The notes below the pieces were generated by a model that worked only from the letters and a program-made list of their open reading frames with translations, had not been told where the DNA came from and ran no database searches. Positions 1-9,772 of a stretch of 35,668 nucleotides of DNA are shown in pieces (position 1 is the first letter of the stretch; every line of letters begins with the position of its first letter). Origin of the DNA: a virus; IMG/VR virus record IMGVR_UViG_3300045125_000144, positions 1 to 35,668 of that record; one strand, written 5' to 3'. The translations under genes and the position numbers were made by a program.

Positions 1-92
1 GTGTACTTCGTTCAATTGATTATCGCATTTGGTGTGTTAACCGTTTTCGCATTTATCGTGAAACGCTTTCGCGTTTTTCGTGCGCCGCTTCA
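1..92 (+). other. Sequencing adapter with 50-bp Mu transposon end (technical sequence)
   Basis: Bases 43-92 match the 50-bp end of phage Mu used in MuA-transposase library kits, ending in GTGCGCCGCTTCA. Bases 1-42 look like a noisy copy of a nanopore rapid adapter (TACTTCGTTCA near the start, GTGTTAACC just before the Mu end). The same sequence returns in inverted orientation at 35579-35668. This is not phage DNA. An open frame that starts at base 1 and runs into the phage is a chimera whose first 31 residues come from adapter. Confidence 0.95.
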
Positions 93-579
93 ACCATCAT
101 ATGATTTGGATGGTAAAATAAATTATTATATTACTAGAACATTTAAAAATGATGTTGATAAACATCAAACATACAAATTACCGAATGCTGACAAAAGGAG
201 ATTATTTTCAATGAAAAAAATATAAATTGGAATGCGACAGTTTATATTGTTGAAGCATATTTTGAATATACTACAATACCTGTAAATACAATTGTTTTAT
301 TAGGTAAATCTTTATATGATAATATTTTAACAAAATTGATTAAATATAAACCTAATGTTGTCATAATGTTAAATCCAGATGCAATTGAAAAACGGCAAGA
401 TTTTAACTATAATAAGACTCCAAACTCCTCTTTAGAAATTCAGGAACGATTATTGTCATTAGGTTTAGAGAATGTTAAAGTACAAATGCATAATGATGAT
501 AAAGATTTGAATAATAATATGCAAATTTATGGAAAAAATTATATATTTGATTTACTTAAAATCAAATTTAAAACAATAA
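93..579 (+). CDS. DNA primase, C-terminal toprim part (5' truncated)
   Basis: The insert begins inside this gene, so the N-terminal zinc-finger part is missing. Joining two frames (indel near 215-235) gives a protein with the segment VYIVEAYFEYTTIPVN, then LLGKSLYDNIL, then VVIMLNPDA. This is the layout of a toprim domain (glutamate motif, then a DxD-type motif) in T4-like primases, where one expects VEGPFD and LDPDA; the departures are probably read errors. A primase of this kind makes RNA primers at the replication fork with the replicative helicase. The gene ends near 579-597, close to the next start. The family call rests on pattern recognition; another toprim protein is possible. The exact stop is uncertain because of a second indel near 560. 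Confidence 0.6.
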
Positions 580-598
580 TGCAATTTATTTGTATGAA

Positions 599-1132
599 AT
601 GGAATCTAAATGTTAGATATACAAAAGAAAAAACAGGACAAAGAAATATTACAAGAAATATGAGAAATTAGTCTTAAATTACTTTTATTCCAAAACATCT
701 GACCCACAACTATCAAAAGATTTGAGTGCAGAAACAATGAGCAAAATAATTATTAACTATCAGTAAGAAACTTGATAAAAAAACTTTAGATAATTGGGTG
801 TATATTGTTACACAAAATCATTTTTATGATTATGTTAGGAAAATTAACAGAAAAAAATATAAAAATATACTTCTTAGAATGGTAATTCAGAAAGAATTGA
901 CCCTGTTGAAATTAGACCTGATTATGAAAATCAATTAAATTCTGTGAATGATATTATGAAAATTTGTCAAGATGAAACTTTAAAAAATTTTTATGAAAAT
1001 AAATATTTGAAACACTATGACAATAAGACGATTATAAAAGAAATGAATTTTTCTTATCAAAAAATCAAAGATTTTGACCAAAAATTAATAACTTTTTTAA
1101 AGACAAATCATACTGATAACCTATTTACATGA
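599..1132 (+). CDS. gp55-like RNA polymerase sigma factor (late transcription)
   Basis: Joining frames (indels near 612, 655, 765 and 885) gives about 178 residues starting MESK; T4 gp55 has 185. A sigma region 2-like stretch reads LDNWVYIVTQNHFYDYVRKI, resembling the core-binding/-10 helix of sigma-70 proteins (W..T.N...DY.RK). The C-terminal third reads FYENKYLKHYDNKTIIKEMN, then FSYQKIKDF, which resembles the helix-turn-helix of region 4. T4 gp55 is a minimal sigma that binds host RNA polymerase and recognises late promoters, so a gene of this size next to replication genes fits well. The window contains a recurring promoter-like motif upstream of structural genes that this protein could read (inference). 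It could instead be an ECF-type sigma; a sigma-family protein of some kind is the firmer claim. Confidence 0.62.
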
Positions 1133-1144
1133 AATAATAGGTTG

Positions 1145-1902
1145 ATGCGTGTGACTAGAAAAAACAAGAAAATATACAATTGAAGAAACTGATGCCGATA
1201 AACTAAGAGAAAGAAAGATGATATTAGAAAAAAGGTTGGTAAACCATATTTAAAAATTGATGCCTAAGACAGAAAATCAACAAAAGTTTATCGATGAAAT
1301 CTTAAATAATGAAGCAATGTATGTGATTGCAACAGGAATTGCAGGAGCAGGAAAAAACGCATATTGCTCTAATTCAGGCAATTAACTTACTTTTATCTTA
1401 TGACAATGAATATACTAAAATTAGAATATTTAAACCTTTAAAACAATTACAAAATGAAGATATTGGTATATTGCCCGGAGGTGTTGAAGAAAAGCTTGAA
1501 TATGTTTTAATGTCATACTCAATGCAGTTAAATAAACTATTAATCCCAATTGCATTAGAGATACTTTTTAAAGAAAAAATCATTGAAATTATCCCAATGG
1601 GCAATCTTAAGAGGTTTATCTTTAGATAATATTAATATATTTGATGAATTTCAAAATGTATCGGTTGATAATGCTGAAACAGTATTAACTCGTCTTGGAA
1701 GAAGGTGGTAAAATGATTATCATTGGTGATATTCGCCAAAGAGATTTTAAAGATAAGAAAGATAATGGATTAATGTTTTTAACTAAAGCATTTTAAAGAT
1801 TTTGATGATCATGTTAAAATTATTGAATTCGTTGATTCAGACTGTGTTAGGAGTCCATTAATCCAAAAAATAACTAAATTATTTGATGAGAAAAAAGTAT
1901 AA
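1145..1902 (+). CDS. phoH: PhoH-like ATPase
   Basis: Reconstructed across indels near 1170, 1230, 1262, 1355, 1605, 1703 and 1793. The N-terminus MRVTRKTRKYTIEE is basic. The core begins TENQQKFIDEIL, followed by the Walker A motif GIAGAGK at about 1338-1360. The stretch GGVEEKLEYVL follows, and a Walker B-like segment INIFDEFQN lies near 1630-1655. Further on come IIIGDIRQRDFKD and VDSDCVRSPLIQKI, all typical of PhoH ATPase domains. Total about 250 residues, as in phage PhoH. PhoH proteins are predicted RNA-related ATPases and are common in phages; the role here is unknown. The stop overlaps the next ATG by one base, indicating one transcript. Confidence 0.87.
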
Positions 1903-2158
1903 TGAAAAAATTTGTTAGATAATATCGTAAAAACTAAACTTGGAAGAATTTTAGACCATCTTTTTGTCGGTTTTGAGTTCTTTTTACCTAAATTTGCCAT
2001 ATATTTGATTGTACCAACACTTATATTCTCATTTATGGCAATTCTTTGGGGTTAAATGGGTAACAGATACATTGATGTTAAAATTGACATTGAGTGTTTT
2101 ACCTGATTTTTATTTTGGTGCATTTTGGTATATTTATAGAACAACAAGATTAGACTAA
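1902..2158 (+). CDS. Small membrane protein, unknown function
   Basis: The ATG overlaps the PhoH stop codon. Reading through indels near 1912 and 2052 gives about 85 residues. A hydrophobic stretch, FFLPKFAIYLIVPTLIFSF, forms one transmembrane helix; a second possible one is LPDFYFGAFWYIY near the C-terminus, before a basic end RTTRLD. There is no signal-peptide cleavage site that I can see. I do not recognise the family. It is the last gene before a strong terminator, so it closes the transcript that carries primase, sigma factor and PhoH. Confidence 0.55.
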
Positions 2159-2175
2159 AACAATAACAAAATATT

Positions 2176-2211
2176 ATCCTGTTTGTAGTAAAATATAAAC
2201 AGGATTTTTTT
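2176..2211 (+). terminator. Rho-independent terminator after PhoH operon
   Basis: A perfect 9-bp stem ATCCTGTTT / AAACAGGAT with a 12-base loop is followed directly by a run of seven T. It lies 17 bases after the preceding stop codon and 19 bases before the nrdB start. Confidence 0.85.
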
Positions 2212-2229
2212 ATACTTTAATAAACAAAA

Positions 2230-3180
2230 ATGATTACAGAAAAAAAGAAATTATTACAGACCATTTGAATACGAAGAAGCATATAATTTTTATATTAAAC
2301 AACAATTAGTTCATTGGACTAAAGATGAGATTAAAATGGCTCAAGACCTGCAAGATTGGAATTATCATTTAACTGAAAGTGAAAAAAAGGTTGTTGGTGG
2401 TATTCTTAAAGGTTTTACAACAAATGGAAATTTTAGTTGGAGATTATTGGAGAAATGTAGCCAATTGGTTTCCAAAACCTGAAGTAGCTATGATGGCTAG
2501 TGTGAATAGCTATTTTGAAACGATTCATCAGTCTTCGTATGCAATGATTAATGAAGAATTAGGATTAGATGATTTTCAAGCATTTATGCATGATGAGGAA
2601 ACAAAAGCAAAGTTGGAATATTTTATGGATAATCCAAATACTTCTGATGTTTTTGACATTGCAAGAAGTTTAGCAGTTTTTTCAGCATTTGCAGAAGGGT
2701 GTTTATTATTTTCTAGTTTTGCGGTTCTTTTAAGTTTTCAAAAAGAAAATTTACTTAAAGGTGTATCACAAATAGTTAATTTCTCTATTAGAGATGAGGA
2801 AATACATTCTCAAGGTGGAATATATTTATTTAATACGCTTTGTAAAGAAAATACAAATATTAGAAAATTATTAGAACAAGATATCTTAGAAGCAGCTAAA
2901 TTGACAAAAGATTTAGAATTTGCTTTTATTGATAAATTATTTGATAATAATACAATTAGAACACTTAGCAAAGAACAATTAAAAGAATTTTATAACACAT
3001 AAAATTAATGTTAAACTCAAAGCATTGGGTTATGAAGCACAATTTTATGTATCTCAAGAATTATTGCAAGAAATGTCTTGGTTTGATGAATTGTCATCTG
3101 CACAAAAAATAGGTGATTTCTTCGCAGTAAGAGTTAGTGATTATACTGATGTGAATTTTAAAGCAACTGATTTATTTTAA
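2230..3180 (+). CDS. nrdB: Ribonucleotide reductase class Ia, small subunit
   Basis: About 316 residues after correcting indels near 2245, 2425 and 2995. This subunit holds the di-iron/tyrosyl radical that starts reduction of ribonucleotides by NrdA. Visible ligands and radical site: the segment ETIHQSSY (ExxH plus the radical tyrosine at the expected spacing), the glutamate in AFAEGCLLF, and the second ExxH in RDEEIHSQGG. The tail KATDLF is short and acidic/hydrophobic, as expected for the NrdA-binding peptide. It starts at ATG 2230 just after a terminator, so it should have its own promoter. nrdA follows four bases after the stop. The large uninterrupted part runs 2427-2995. Confidence 0.93.
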
Positions 3181-3184
3181 CATT

Positions 3185-4909
3185 ATGATAGATAATTGAA
3201 AGAGAATATTGATTATCCAGATTGGATGAAAGAGGAAGGTTTAAAAACCTTAAAAAGACAACATCTTTTAGATAATGAAACTCCTAAAGAAATGTACGAA
3301 AGAATTGTTAAAACTTTAAGTGAAACATTATTTAGTACAACAAATGCAAATCAAATTTCTGTAAAAGAATATCAGAAATTCAAACAAAATGGTTTGAATA
3401 TATGTGGAAAGGATGGCTTTCTCCTGCAACACCAATTCTTGCTAATGCAGGAACTAACAGAGGATATACAATATCATGTTTTATCGAAAGAGTGGAAGAT
3501 AGTTTAGATGGTATTTATCAAAAAGTACATGAATTAGCTATGTTAACCAAAGCAGGTGGTGGTGTTGGCATTACTTTTGATAAAATAAGGGGTAGAGGCG
3601 AACCTATTGGTACAGGTGGGTTTTCAGAAGGTACAATTCCATTTATTAAAGTTTATGATTCCGCTATTATAGCTGCTAATCAGGGAAATGTCAGGAGAGG
3701 TGCTGCTTCTATTAATTTACCTATAAGACATAAAGATGTAAAGAATTTCTTAAAATTAGACAACCAAAAGGTGATGTTAATAGACAATCATTAAATCTTA
3801 ATCATTGTATTACAGTTGATGATTATTTTATGGAGGGATTAAAAAATAATTCTGAAAATTTAGAATTATGGGCAGAAGTCCTTTCAACAAGAATGAAAAC
3901 AGGTCAACCTTACATTATGTATTATCATAATGCTAATAGGTTTAAACCTATGGATATGATTAAAAGAAATCTTAAAATCGATGGCACAAATATCTGCACA
4001 GAAATTATGGCCCCACATGATAAAGACCATACAGTTGTGTGTGATTTAGCATCTATTAATATGGTTAAATATGATGAGTGGAAAGATGATGAAGAATTTA
4101 TAGAGTTATCATTATTATTTTTAGATACAAATATGTCATTATTTATATCACAAGCTAAAAATAAAATTGGTTTTGAAAATGCAGTTAGATTTGCTAAAAA
4201 ATCAAGATTATTAGGTTTAGGTATTTTAGGTTGGCATAGTTATTTGCAAAAGAAAAAAATACCATTTGTATCATTTCAATCAAGGGGATTAATAAATAGA
4301 ATAGGAGTTTATTTAAAAGAAAAGGGTGAACAATATAATAAAAAATATGGAAAATTATTAGGTAATCCTGAATGGTGTGATGAAAATAGAAATTTAGCAT
4401 TATTTGCTATTGCACCAACAACTACAACAGCTTTAATTATGGGTGGTGTATCACAAAGTATTGAACCAATTATTGCTAACGCATGGGTTCAACAATCTGC
4501 AAAAGGTACATTTATTAGAAAAAATGAAAATTTTGAGAGATTAATATTTAAAAAATATCCTGAATACAATACACCTGAATTTTGGAATAAACTATCTGTT
4601 GAACATAAAGGTTCTTGTCAATGGTGTGATTTTTTAACACAAGAAGAAAAAGAAGTATTTCTTACTGCTTATGAAATAAATCAGTTAGAATTAGTTAAAC
4701 AGGCTGCAATATTTCAAAAATATGTAGACCAAGGAATATCTCTTAATCTTTTCTTTCCTGCTGATGTAGAAGCAAAATGGTTTAATAAAGTACATTATAG
4801 TGCATGGGAAGAAGGTATTAAATCACTATACTATGTTAGAACAGAAAGTATCTTATCAAGAGATATGAAAGGTGACACATTTAGCGATTGTTTATATTGT
4901 AGTGGATAA
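3185..4909 (+). CDS. nrdA: Ribonucleotide reductase class Ia, large subunit (short form)
   Basis: About 575 residues after joining frames (indels near 3197, 3400 and 3765). It reduces ribonucleoside diphosphates together with NrdB. Catalytic parts are all present: the first redox cysteine in YTISCFIERV, the NxCxE motif in TNICTE, the second redox cysteine in VVCDLASIN, the radical-transfer tyrosine pair in SLYYVRTES, and the C-terminal CxxC (DCLYC) that is re-reduced by a thioredoxin or glutaredoxin. The N-terminal ATP-cone found in long NrdA proteins (about 90 residues) is absent; the protein starts directly in the ten-stranded barrel region. The enzyme may thus lack dATP shut-off, useful for a replicating phage (inference). 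A bidirectional terminator follows. Confidence 0.93.
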
Positions 4910-4965
4910 TTAATTTAAAAAGATAATATCAAAATTTTTTCATACTGTTTATTATATATAAAAAT

Positions 4966-4991
4966 AAAGCCCCTTATTTAGGGGCTTTTTT
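4966..4991. terminator. Bidirectional terminator between convergent nrdA and hsp20
   Basis: Stem AAAGCCCC / GGGGCTTT with a 7-base loop (TTATTTA), flanked by T6 on the right and an A-rich stretch on the left, so it can act on both strands. It sits between nrdA (plus, ends 4909) and hsp20 (minus, ends 4995). Confidence 0.88.
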
Positions 4992-4994
4992 AAT

Positions 4995-5374
4995 TTATTT
5001 GATTTTAATCTTAATTGTTTTTGATTCACTCTCTTCTTTCAATTTGCATTCAATATTAAGAATACATTTCTCAAACTTAACATCAATATTATCCACATCA
5101 TAAAACTTTGATGGTAAATAATACTTTTTATAATACTGACTATTTAACATACTTGAATTAGCTTCAACTGTCAAATAGTCATTTTCATATGATACAGAAA
5201 CTTCATCTTTATCATATCCTGCAAATTGTAATTGTTTTTTAAAATCTTTAAAATTATAAAATTTTTCATTTTCAATAATTTTTGGTTATTAGACAATTCT
5301 TTAATTAATGAAAATGTGTCATCGGTATTAAACCAATTGGTTTTTAAATGTTTTTCTAAATCAAAATTTATCAT
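4995..5374 (-). CDS. Small heat-shock protein (Hsp20 / alpha-crystallin)
   Basis: About 126 residues from ATG 5374, joining frames across indels near 5280 and 5215. The N-terminal part MINFDLEKHLKTNWFNTDDT is a short variable arm. The crystallin-domain core reads AGYDKDEVSVSYENDYLTVE, the typical A-G-x-x-K-x-x-I/V-x-V...L-x-V pattern. It is followed by YYLPSKFYDVDNIDVKFEKC and a lysine/isoleucine-rich tail (KTIKIKIK). Hsp20 proteins are ATP-independent holdases; they occur in T4-like cyanophages and related phages, where they may protect scaffold or host proteins during infection (known for the family, role inferred). It is expressed alone, bracketed by terminators on both sides and preceded by a host-type promoter element. 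Confidence 0.85.
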
Positions 5375-5392
5375 AGTAATATTTTTTTAATT

Positions 5393-5400
5393 CAAATATA
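5393..5400 (-). promoter_or_regulatory. Possible host-type -7 element upstream of hsp20
   Basis: TATATTTG on the minus strand exactly fits the Bacteroidota -7 consensus TAnnTTTG. It lies 18 bases before the hsp20 ATG and just after a terminator. No TTTG was found at the canonical spacing upstream (a TTTG 12 bases away is too close), so support is partial. Confidence 0.35.
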
Positions 5401-5413
5401 CAACTTTTATACC

Positions 5414-5441
5414 AAAAAAATCCCATCGGAAACCAATGGGA
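5414..5441 (-). terminator. Terminator after the tail tube gene
   Basis: On the minus strand TCCCAT and ATGGGA pair around an inner GG/CC, giving a 6-bp stem that can extend to 9 with one wobble. A run of seven U follows. It begins 29 bases past the gp19 stop and separates the tail transcript from hsp20. Confidence 0.78.
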
Positions 5442-5469
5442 ATTTTTAATTTTAAAATCGCTATACTTA

Positions 5470-5964
5470 TTAGTAATTATTTTCAGCGATATCGTAACTC
5501 AATGTTAGAGTAATTTTTTGTACTTCATCACTAGTATATTCATTTTTTCCAAAATCAATATTACTAATGAAAGCACCAAAAAGTGTAAACTGTTGAACAC
5601 CAACAAGAGTTGGGTCAAGAGCAACAAGTCTTAAATCTTTCTTATAACTAGAAGCATAACCCATTCTTCCTGTAAGGTTTTCAGCACATAATCTATACCA
5701 TTCCAAAATTAACTGAACGGAAGATGGTCCTTGTAAATCAATCAATTCTACAGTCAAATCATCGAAGGTAACATGACCTGCAACTTTTTGCTCATAGTTC
5801 AAATATTTAATTGGAACTGAATTGACTTTCATTTTTGGTCTATCAACTGCATTAACAATCCAAGTATATTTACTCATTTCAATATCTTGAGGGAAGAACA
5901 ACTCAAACCTATTAGGTCTGAGTGGTTCATATTGGGTAGGTACATTTCTAAATCCTTGTGGCAT
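5470..5964 (-). CDS. Tail tube protein (gp19-like)
   Basis: An intact 164-residue frame; T4 gp19 has 163. It forms the inner tube of the contractile tail through which DNA passes. The N-terminal MPQGFRNVPTQYEPLRPNRF, then FPQDIEMSKYTWIVNAVDRP, and later HVTFDDLTVELIDLQGPSS and the segment near 120-130 (LRLVALDPTLVGVQQFTLFG) match the conserved layout of T4-like tube proteins. It starts 36 bases after the sheath gene stop, as in T4 (18 then 19). The upstream sequence is A-rich without a Shine-Dalgarno site. A terminator follows. Confidence 0.92.
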   Translation of the reverse strand: MPQGFRNVPTQYEPLRPNRFELFFPQDIEMSKYTWIVNAVDRPKMKVNSVPIKYLNYEQKVAGHVTFDDLTVELIDLQGPSSVQLILEWYRLCAENLTGRMGYASSYKKDLRLVALDPTLVGVQQFTLFGAFISNIDFGKNEYTSDEVQKITLTLSYDIAENNY

Positions 5965-6000
5965 TTTATTTCTTTATTTTAAGTAGTTTCTTTTTATTGT

Positions 6001-8763
6001 TTATCCATTAAATTGTATTGCACTTGTAGATTTATTTACAACAAAGGTTAGACCAATAAATTCAACTGCACCGATTGGTAAGAGTTCAATTACAAAGTAA
6101 ATTTCATTTCTATCTCTACTTTCAGGTGTATTTAAGGTATTATCTAATCTAACTTTGAATGTTTGTAAACCTCTGTTATCTTGGATAACTTTAAGTTTCT
6201 TATTAGATTCGGCAATAAAATTAGTTGCCAATACATCATCATTAGGTTCAAATAAGTAAAGTCTAGCTTGAGCAGAAATGATTTGTTTTGCATAAAGAAG
6301 AAGTCTTCTTACATCGATTCTATCAAGTTTAGAATCTGCAACTTGTAAGGTTTTCTGTCCGTAAACAAACACACCCGGAGTATTGTTAGAGAATTTAACA
6401 ATCGGATTCAATCTACCAAGATATAAAGTATCTCTATCAGATTCTTTAAATGTTTTTCTTACATCCCTAGCATTTGGAAGACCGCCTCTATTAAGACCTG
6501 CTGTGGCAAACCAAATAAATGAAGTTCTATCAGCTAAAGCCATAGCTTTTAATACTTCACCTGTTGGAGGAATGAAGATATTAGTATTACTATCAGGGTC
6601 TTTTTCTTAATATATGGTACATAAGTAGCAGCATAAGAAGAATCAATGTTTGCATTATCTAAATCATCAACATAAGAACCTGCAACTACAGTAGCAGTAT
6701 CATTTAGATTTGCATCAGGAGCATCAATGATGTAAAGAGCATCTTGACGAATATCTTCAATAATTTCAAGTGCATCTTTTACAAGTGCATCATTATTCTG
6801 CCAATTGATGCCCGGTGTTGCAAACAAGTTAATTGGTGTTCTTTCAGTATCTTCATATATCTGATATGCTTCTTTATAGGCATTATAATCTGAATTCAGC
6901 AAATTCACTAGCACCTCCTTGTTTAAATAAAGCAGTATTTGACCTTCCACCTGAAAACTTCATAATTTACATCCCAACCATCAAAACCACCTGCCGGAAC
7001 TACAACAAATTTACGTTTAGTTATATCTTTGTATGCACCTGAAGCAACACTTGCAGTATTTGAAATAGTGCCTGAACCAACTTCAAATTGACCAATTGTA
7101 TTTCCTGCTGAATCTGTATATGTTCCTGTAGCACCTGAATCCAAGTGAAACCCTTTAGTTTTATAAAGACTAGTAGCAGCATCATTAGCACCAATATATC
7201 TAAATAAATCATCATTAACTGAAAGACACTTTAGTTGATGAAGTATCAAAAGCTTTTTCAGAAATACCAAGATAAGTTTTAAGAGGTTTATCAGTTGATG
7301 CATAACTTGTTTTATATATCATTACAGGAGTTGCTGTTGAACTTGCTGCACCTGTAGATGCTGTAGTATAACTTTAATTGGTAACCTTCAAATCCACAAG
7401 GAATTGATGTGATTGGAGCATTTACGTTAACATTGACATAAATATATATTGACCTTGCATCTTCTAAGAATGAACTATCTGCATCACTATAAACACCACC
7501 AATTTTTCTCATAATAAAGTTAGTTATCTTCAGGATTCATGGTGCATCTTCCAAATCTTTCAAGAATTGAAGGATTAGTATCAGTATCATTATAATCTCT
7601 AACAACAACATCGAATTCTTTTGTGGTTGGATTAATATTTTCGATTGCAATTTTTACTTTTTTATTTGCAGCATCACCATCAGAATAAGAAATAAATTTA
7701 AATAATCTACTTACACTACTACCATTTAGTTCAGAAACAAGCCAAGGTGTTTCAGGATTGGTATAAGTTGCTTTATAATTTGAAAATGTTGTTGATGTTA
7801 GTGGTAAAATATTTTTAATATCAATAATTAAATTTTCAGTAGCAAGTTTTCTAATCAAATCAGGATAAACAGCTTCAACCCAAAGATTAGATTTACTATC
7901 TGAATTTTTAGAACCCATTGCTTTTGCAATATAATTTGATGATGTAACATCTAAATTAAATTGTAAACGCCTCAGTTACACTTGTACCAACAGCAGTCAA
8001 TGTAAAGTTTGCAAGAGGTGAATTTAATGTATTTGTAAATGTACCTGTTACAGAAGAAATATTAAATGTCGCATCATCTTGTGAACCACTACCTCTACTT
8101 CTTAGTAATGCAACAACCATGTTATCATATGTTGGGTCTGTTTGTGCAGTATATGTAAAAGATGTAAATGTTGCATTACCACTTAATGGAGATGAACTAT
8201 AATCAGAAACAGTAACATAAGCACTAGATGCGGTAAATACGCTAGAACTATTTCTTAAAAAAGATATGCTAGAAACATTATTATACGTACCATTACCAGT
8301 AACATTAAAACTAAAACTTATAGAATTTGAAGTAAATGTTACAGCACTAGTTCCGCTAAATGTAGTTGTTCCTGTTGAAGAGGAAAAACCGATGTTTGTG
8401 CTGATGTTGATGTAAGACATTTACCACCAACAGTAATTGCCCATGCTTTACCTGCATTATAACCTGATTTTCCAAGAATTCTTGTAAAATATAATTGATT
8501 ACCTTCTTCTAAAAATGAATATGCATATGTTGGTGCTAAATATTTCATTTTACCTGAACCATCAGGATATTTTTCAGTACTTGTTCCACCAAAATATCTC
8601 CTAAATTCAGATTTATCTGTAACCAAAATCGGTGAAAAAGCAGGTCCTTTTAAAGTTTCCCCTGCCATGCCAACTGATGTGATACCTAACGATGGGGTTG
8701 AAGCGAAACTTCTGTCAATTTCTTGAAATTTAACGCTTGGTGATTTAAAATTAAATTTGCCAT
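6001..8763 (-). CDS. Tail sheath protein (gp18-like) with a Ser/Thr-rich insertion
   Basis: About 920 residues when frames are joined (indels near 8745, 8400, 7960, 7510, 7310, 6930 and 6545); T4 gp18 has 659. The N-terminus reads SPSVKFQEIDRSF, then STPSLGITSVGMAGETLKGP, the typical start of sheath proteins. LEEGNQLYFTRILG follows. The C-terminal 180 residues (6001-6543) carry TSFIWFATAGLNRGGLPNAR, then LNPIVKFSNNTPGVFVYGQK, and the conserved end with RIDVRRLLLYAKQII. The sheath contracts to drive the tube into the host. Between about residues 110 and 265 lies a beta-rich segment full of Ser, Thr, Gly and Asn (about 7965-8420 on the map), an insertion relative to T4 that is probably surface exposed (inference). 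Two further regions, around 7300-7500 and 6950-7290, also enlarge it. Confidence 0.92.
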
Positions 8764-8782
8764 GTTTTATAATATGATTTAT

Positions 8783-8790
8783 TATAAATA
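8783..8790 (-). promoter_or_regulatory. Late-promoter-like motif upstream of sheath gene
   Basis: The minus strand reads ACTATTTATAATAAA, 19 bases before the gp18 ATG. The same motif precedes several other structural genes here. The core TATTTATA is the reverse complement of the T4 late promoter TATAAATA. It falls just beyond the stop of the gp5-like gene (8842). Confidence 0.5.
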
Positions 8791-8841
8791 GTTTTTATTT
8801 TTATGGTTTAATTAATTTTTATGTTTTTAGCTAATAAATTT

Positions 8842-9770
8842 TCAATATTTTTGCAACTCAGTAGTAAGATTATTAATATTTGTGTCTTTTATTGGTTGTG
8901 ATTGTGGATGTTGATGTATATGGTTTAAAAATGCTTCGAGTTAATGTTCTTAAATATTTACTGTCAATTCACCATATAACATTGATTGTGAATTTCTTCT
9001 CAATTCCTCAATATCATCTTTTGTAAGAGTCCTTTTAAATTTATATCTACCCTTATGTGATACTAAATAGAATTTCATCACCTGCGGTTAAACCGTATGA
9101 TGTATTTTCATCAATAAACTCTAATATTGAATATGCAGGATTTTTAAAATTTTGCTCATCAGGTCTATTCTTTTTTATGTTTACCTGCTCTTAATGTAAC
9201 TTTATTATCTGATTGAGAAATGTCAGTATTATTTCTCCCAATAATCGTAACATCATCAAGATTACCCTCTTTTAATGGTGGTGTTGTATTATCAACAGGG
9301 AAAATATTTACTTCAGTAGTCTTTTTATTTTTTGATTTTACTTTTAAAGGGTCTGTTGTCAAGTTTTTGGTATTAGCAATTGCACTTTTAATATTTAACA
9401 TACCAAAAACATCCTGATTATCATTTATAATATTTTCACAATTTGAAAGTAAAGGTCCAATCCAAAATCTATTTGCACTTAATTGAGATTTTTTATTTTC
9501 TAATGCACTACCCATTAAAATTAATACAGCTTCACCAACTTTTGGCATTACATGTATAATTCTTGACATCAATGGATAACATAATGGTAATTTATCATTT
9601 GGTGTTTTCATTTCATCCACATTGTCAATAAATACACGAATTTTACCACTATTTTTATCATCATCAACACTTATAACTTTAGCGATATAAATATTATTAA
9701 TAATTGGAATCGGTTGCAATCTTCTATTGCTCAACGATTCTCTTCCCCATGTCAATTCACCATCTGCCAT
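8842..9770 (-). CDS. Baseplate hub OB-fold protein (gp5-like), no lysozyme domain seen
   Basis: About 308 residues; the first 201 are in one intact frame, then an indel near 9178 and others near 9065 and 8945. The N-terminal MADGELTWGRESLSNRRLQP is followed by an OB-like barrel (IYIAKVISVDDDKNSGKIRV, then PLCYPLMSRIIHVMPKVGEA), with FWIGPLLSN close behind. This is the pattern of T4-like gp5 N-terminal domains, which sit at the centre of the baseplate under the tube. T4 gp5 also has a lysozyme domain and a beta-helix spike of VxGxxxxx repeats. Neither is visible here; after the barrel there is IGRNNTDIS, then KVTLRAGKHKK, and a linker of low complexity. Cell-wall digestion must then be done by another protein (inference). 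The start is 3 bases from the preceding stop (9773). Confidence 0.72.
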
Positions 9771-9772
9771 AA

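Noticed and set aside
1-225. An open frame with a hydrophobic, basic N-terminus that looks like a small membrane protein
   Set aside because: Its first 92 bases are adapter and Mu end; only the last part belongs to the primase.
3390-3800. Frame changes in nrdA that could be programmed frameshifts or an intron
   Set aside because: Protein continuity is kept with one-base corrections, and similar shifts occur in all long genes, so read errors explain them.
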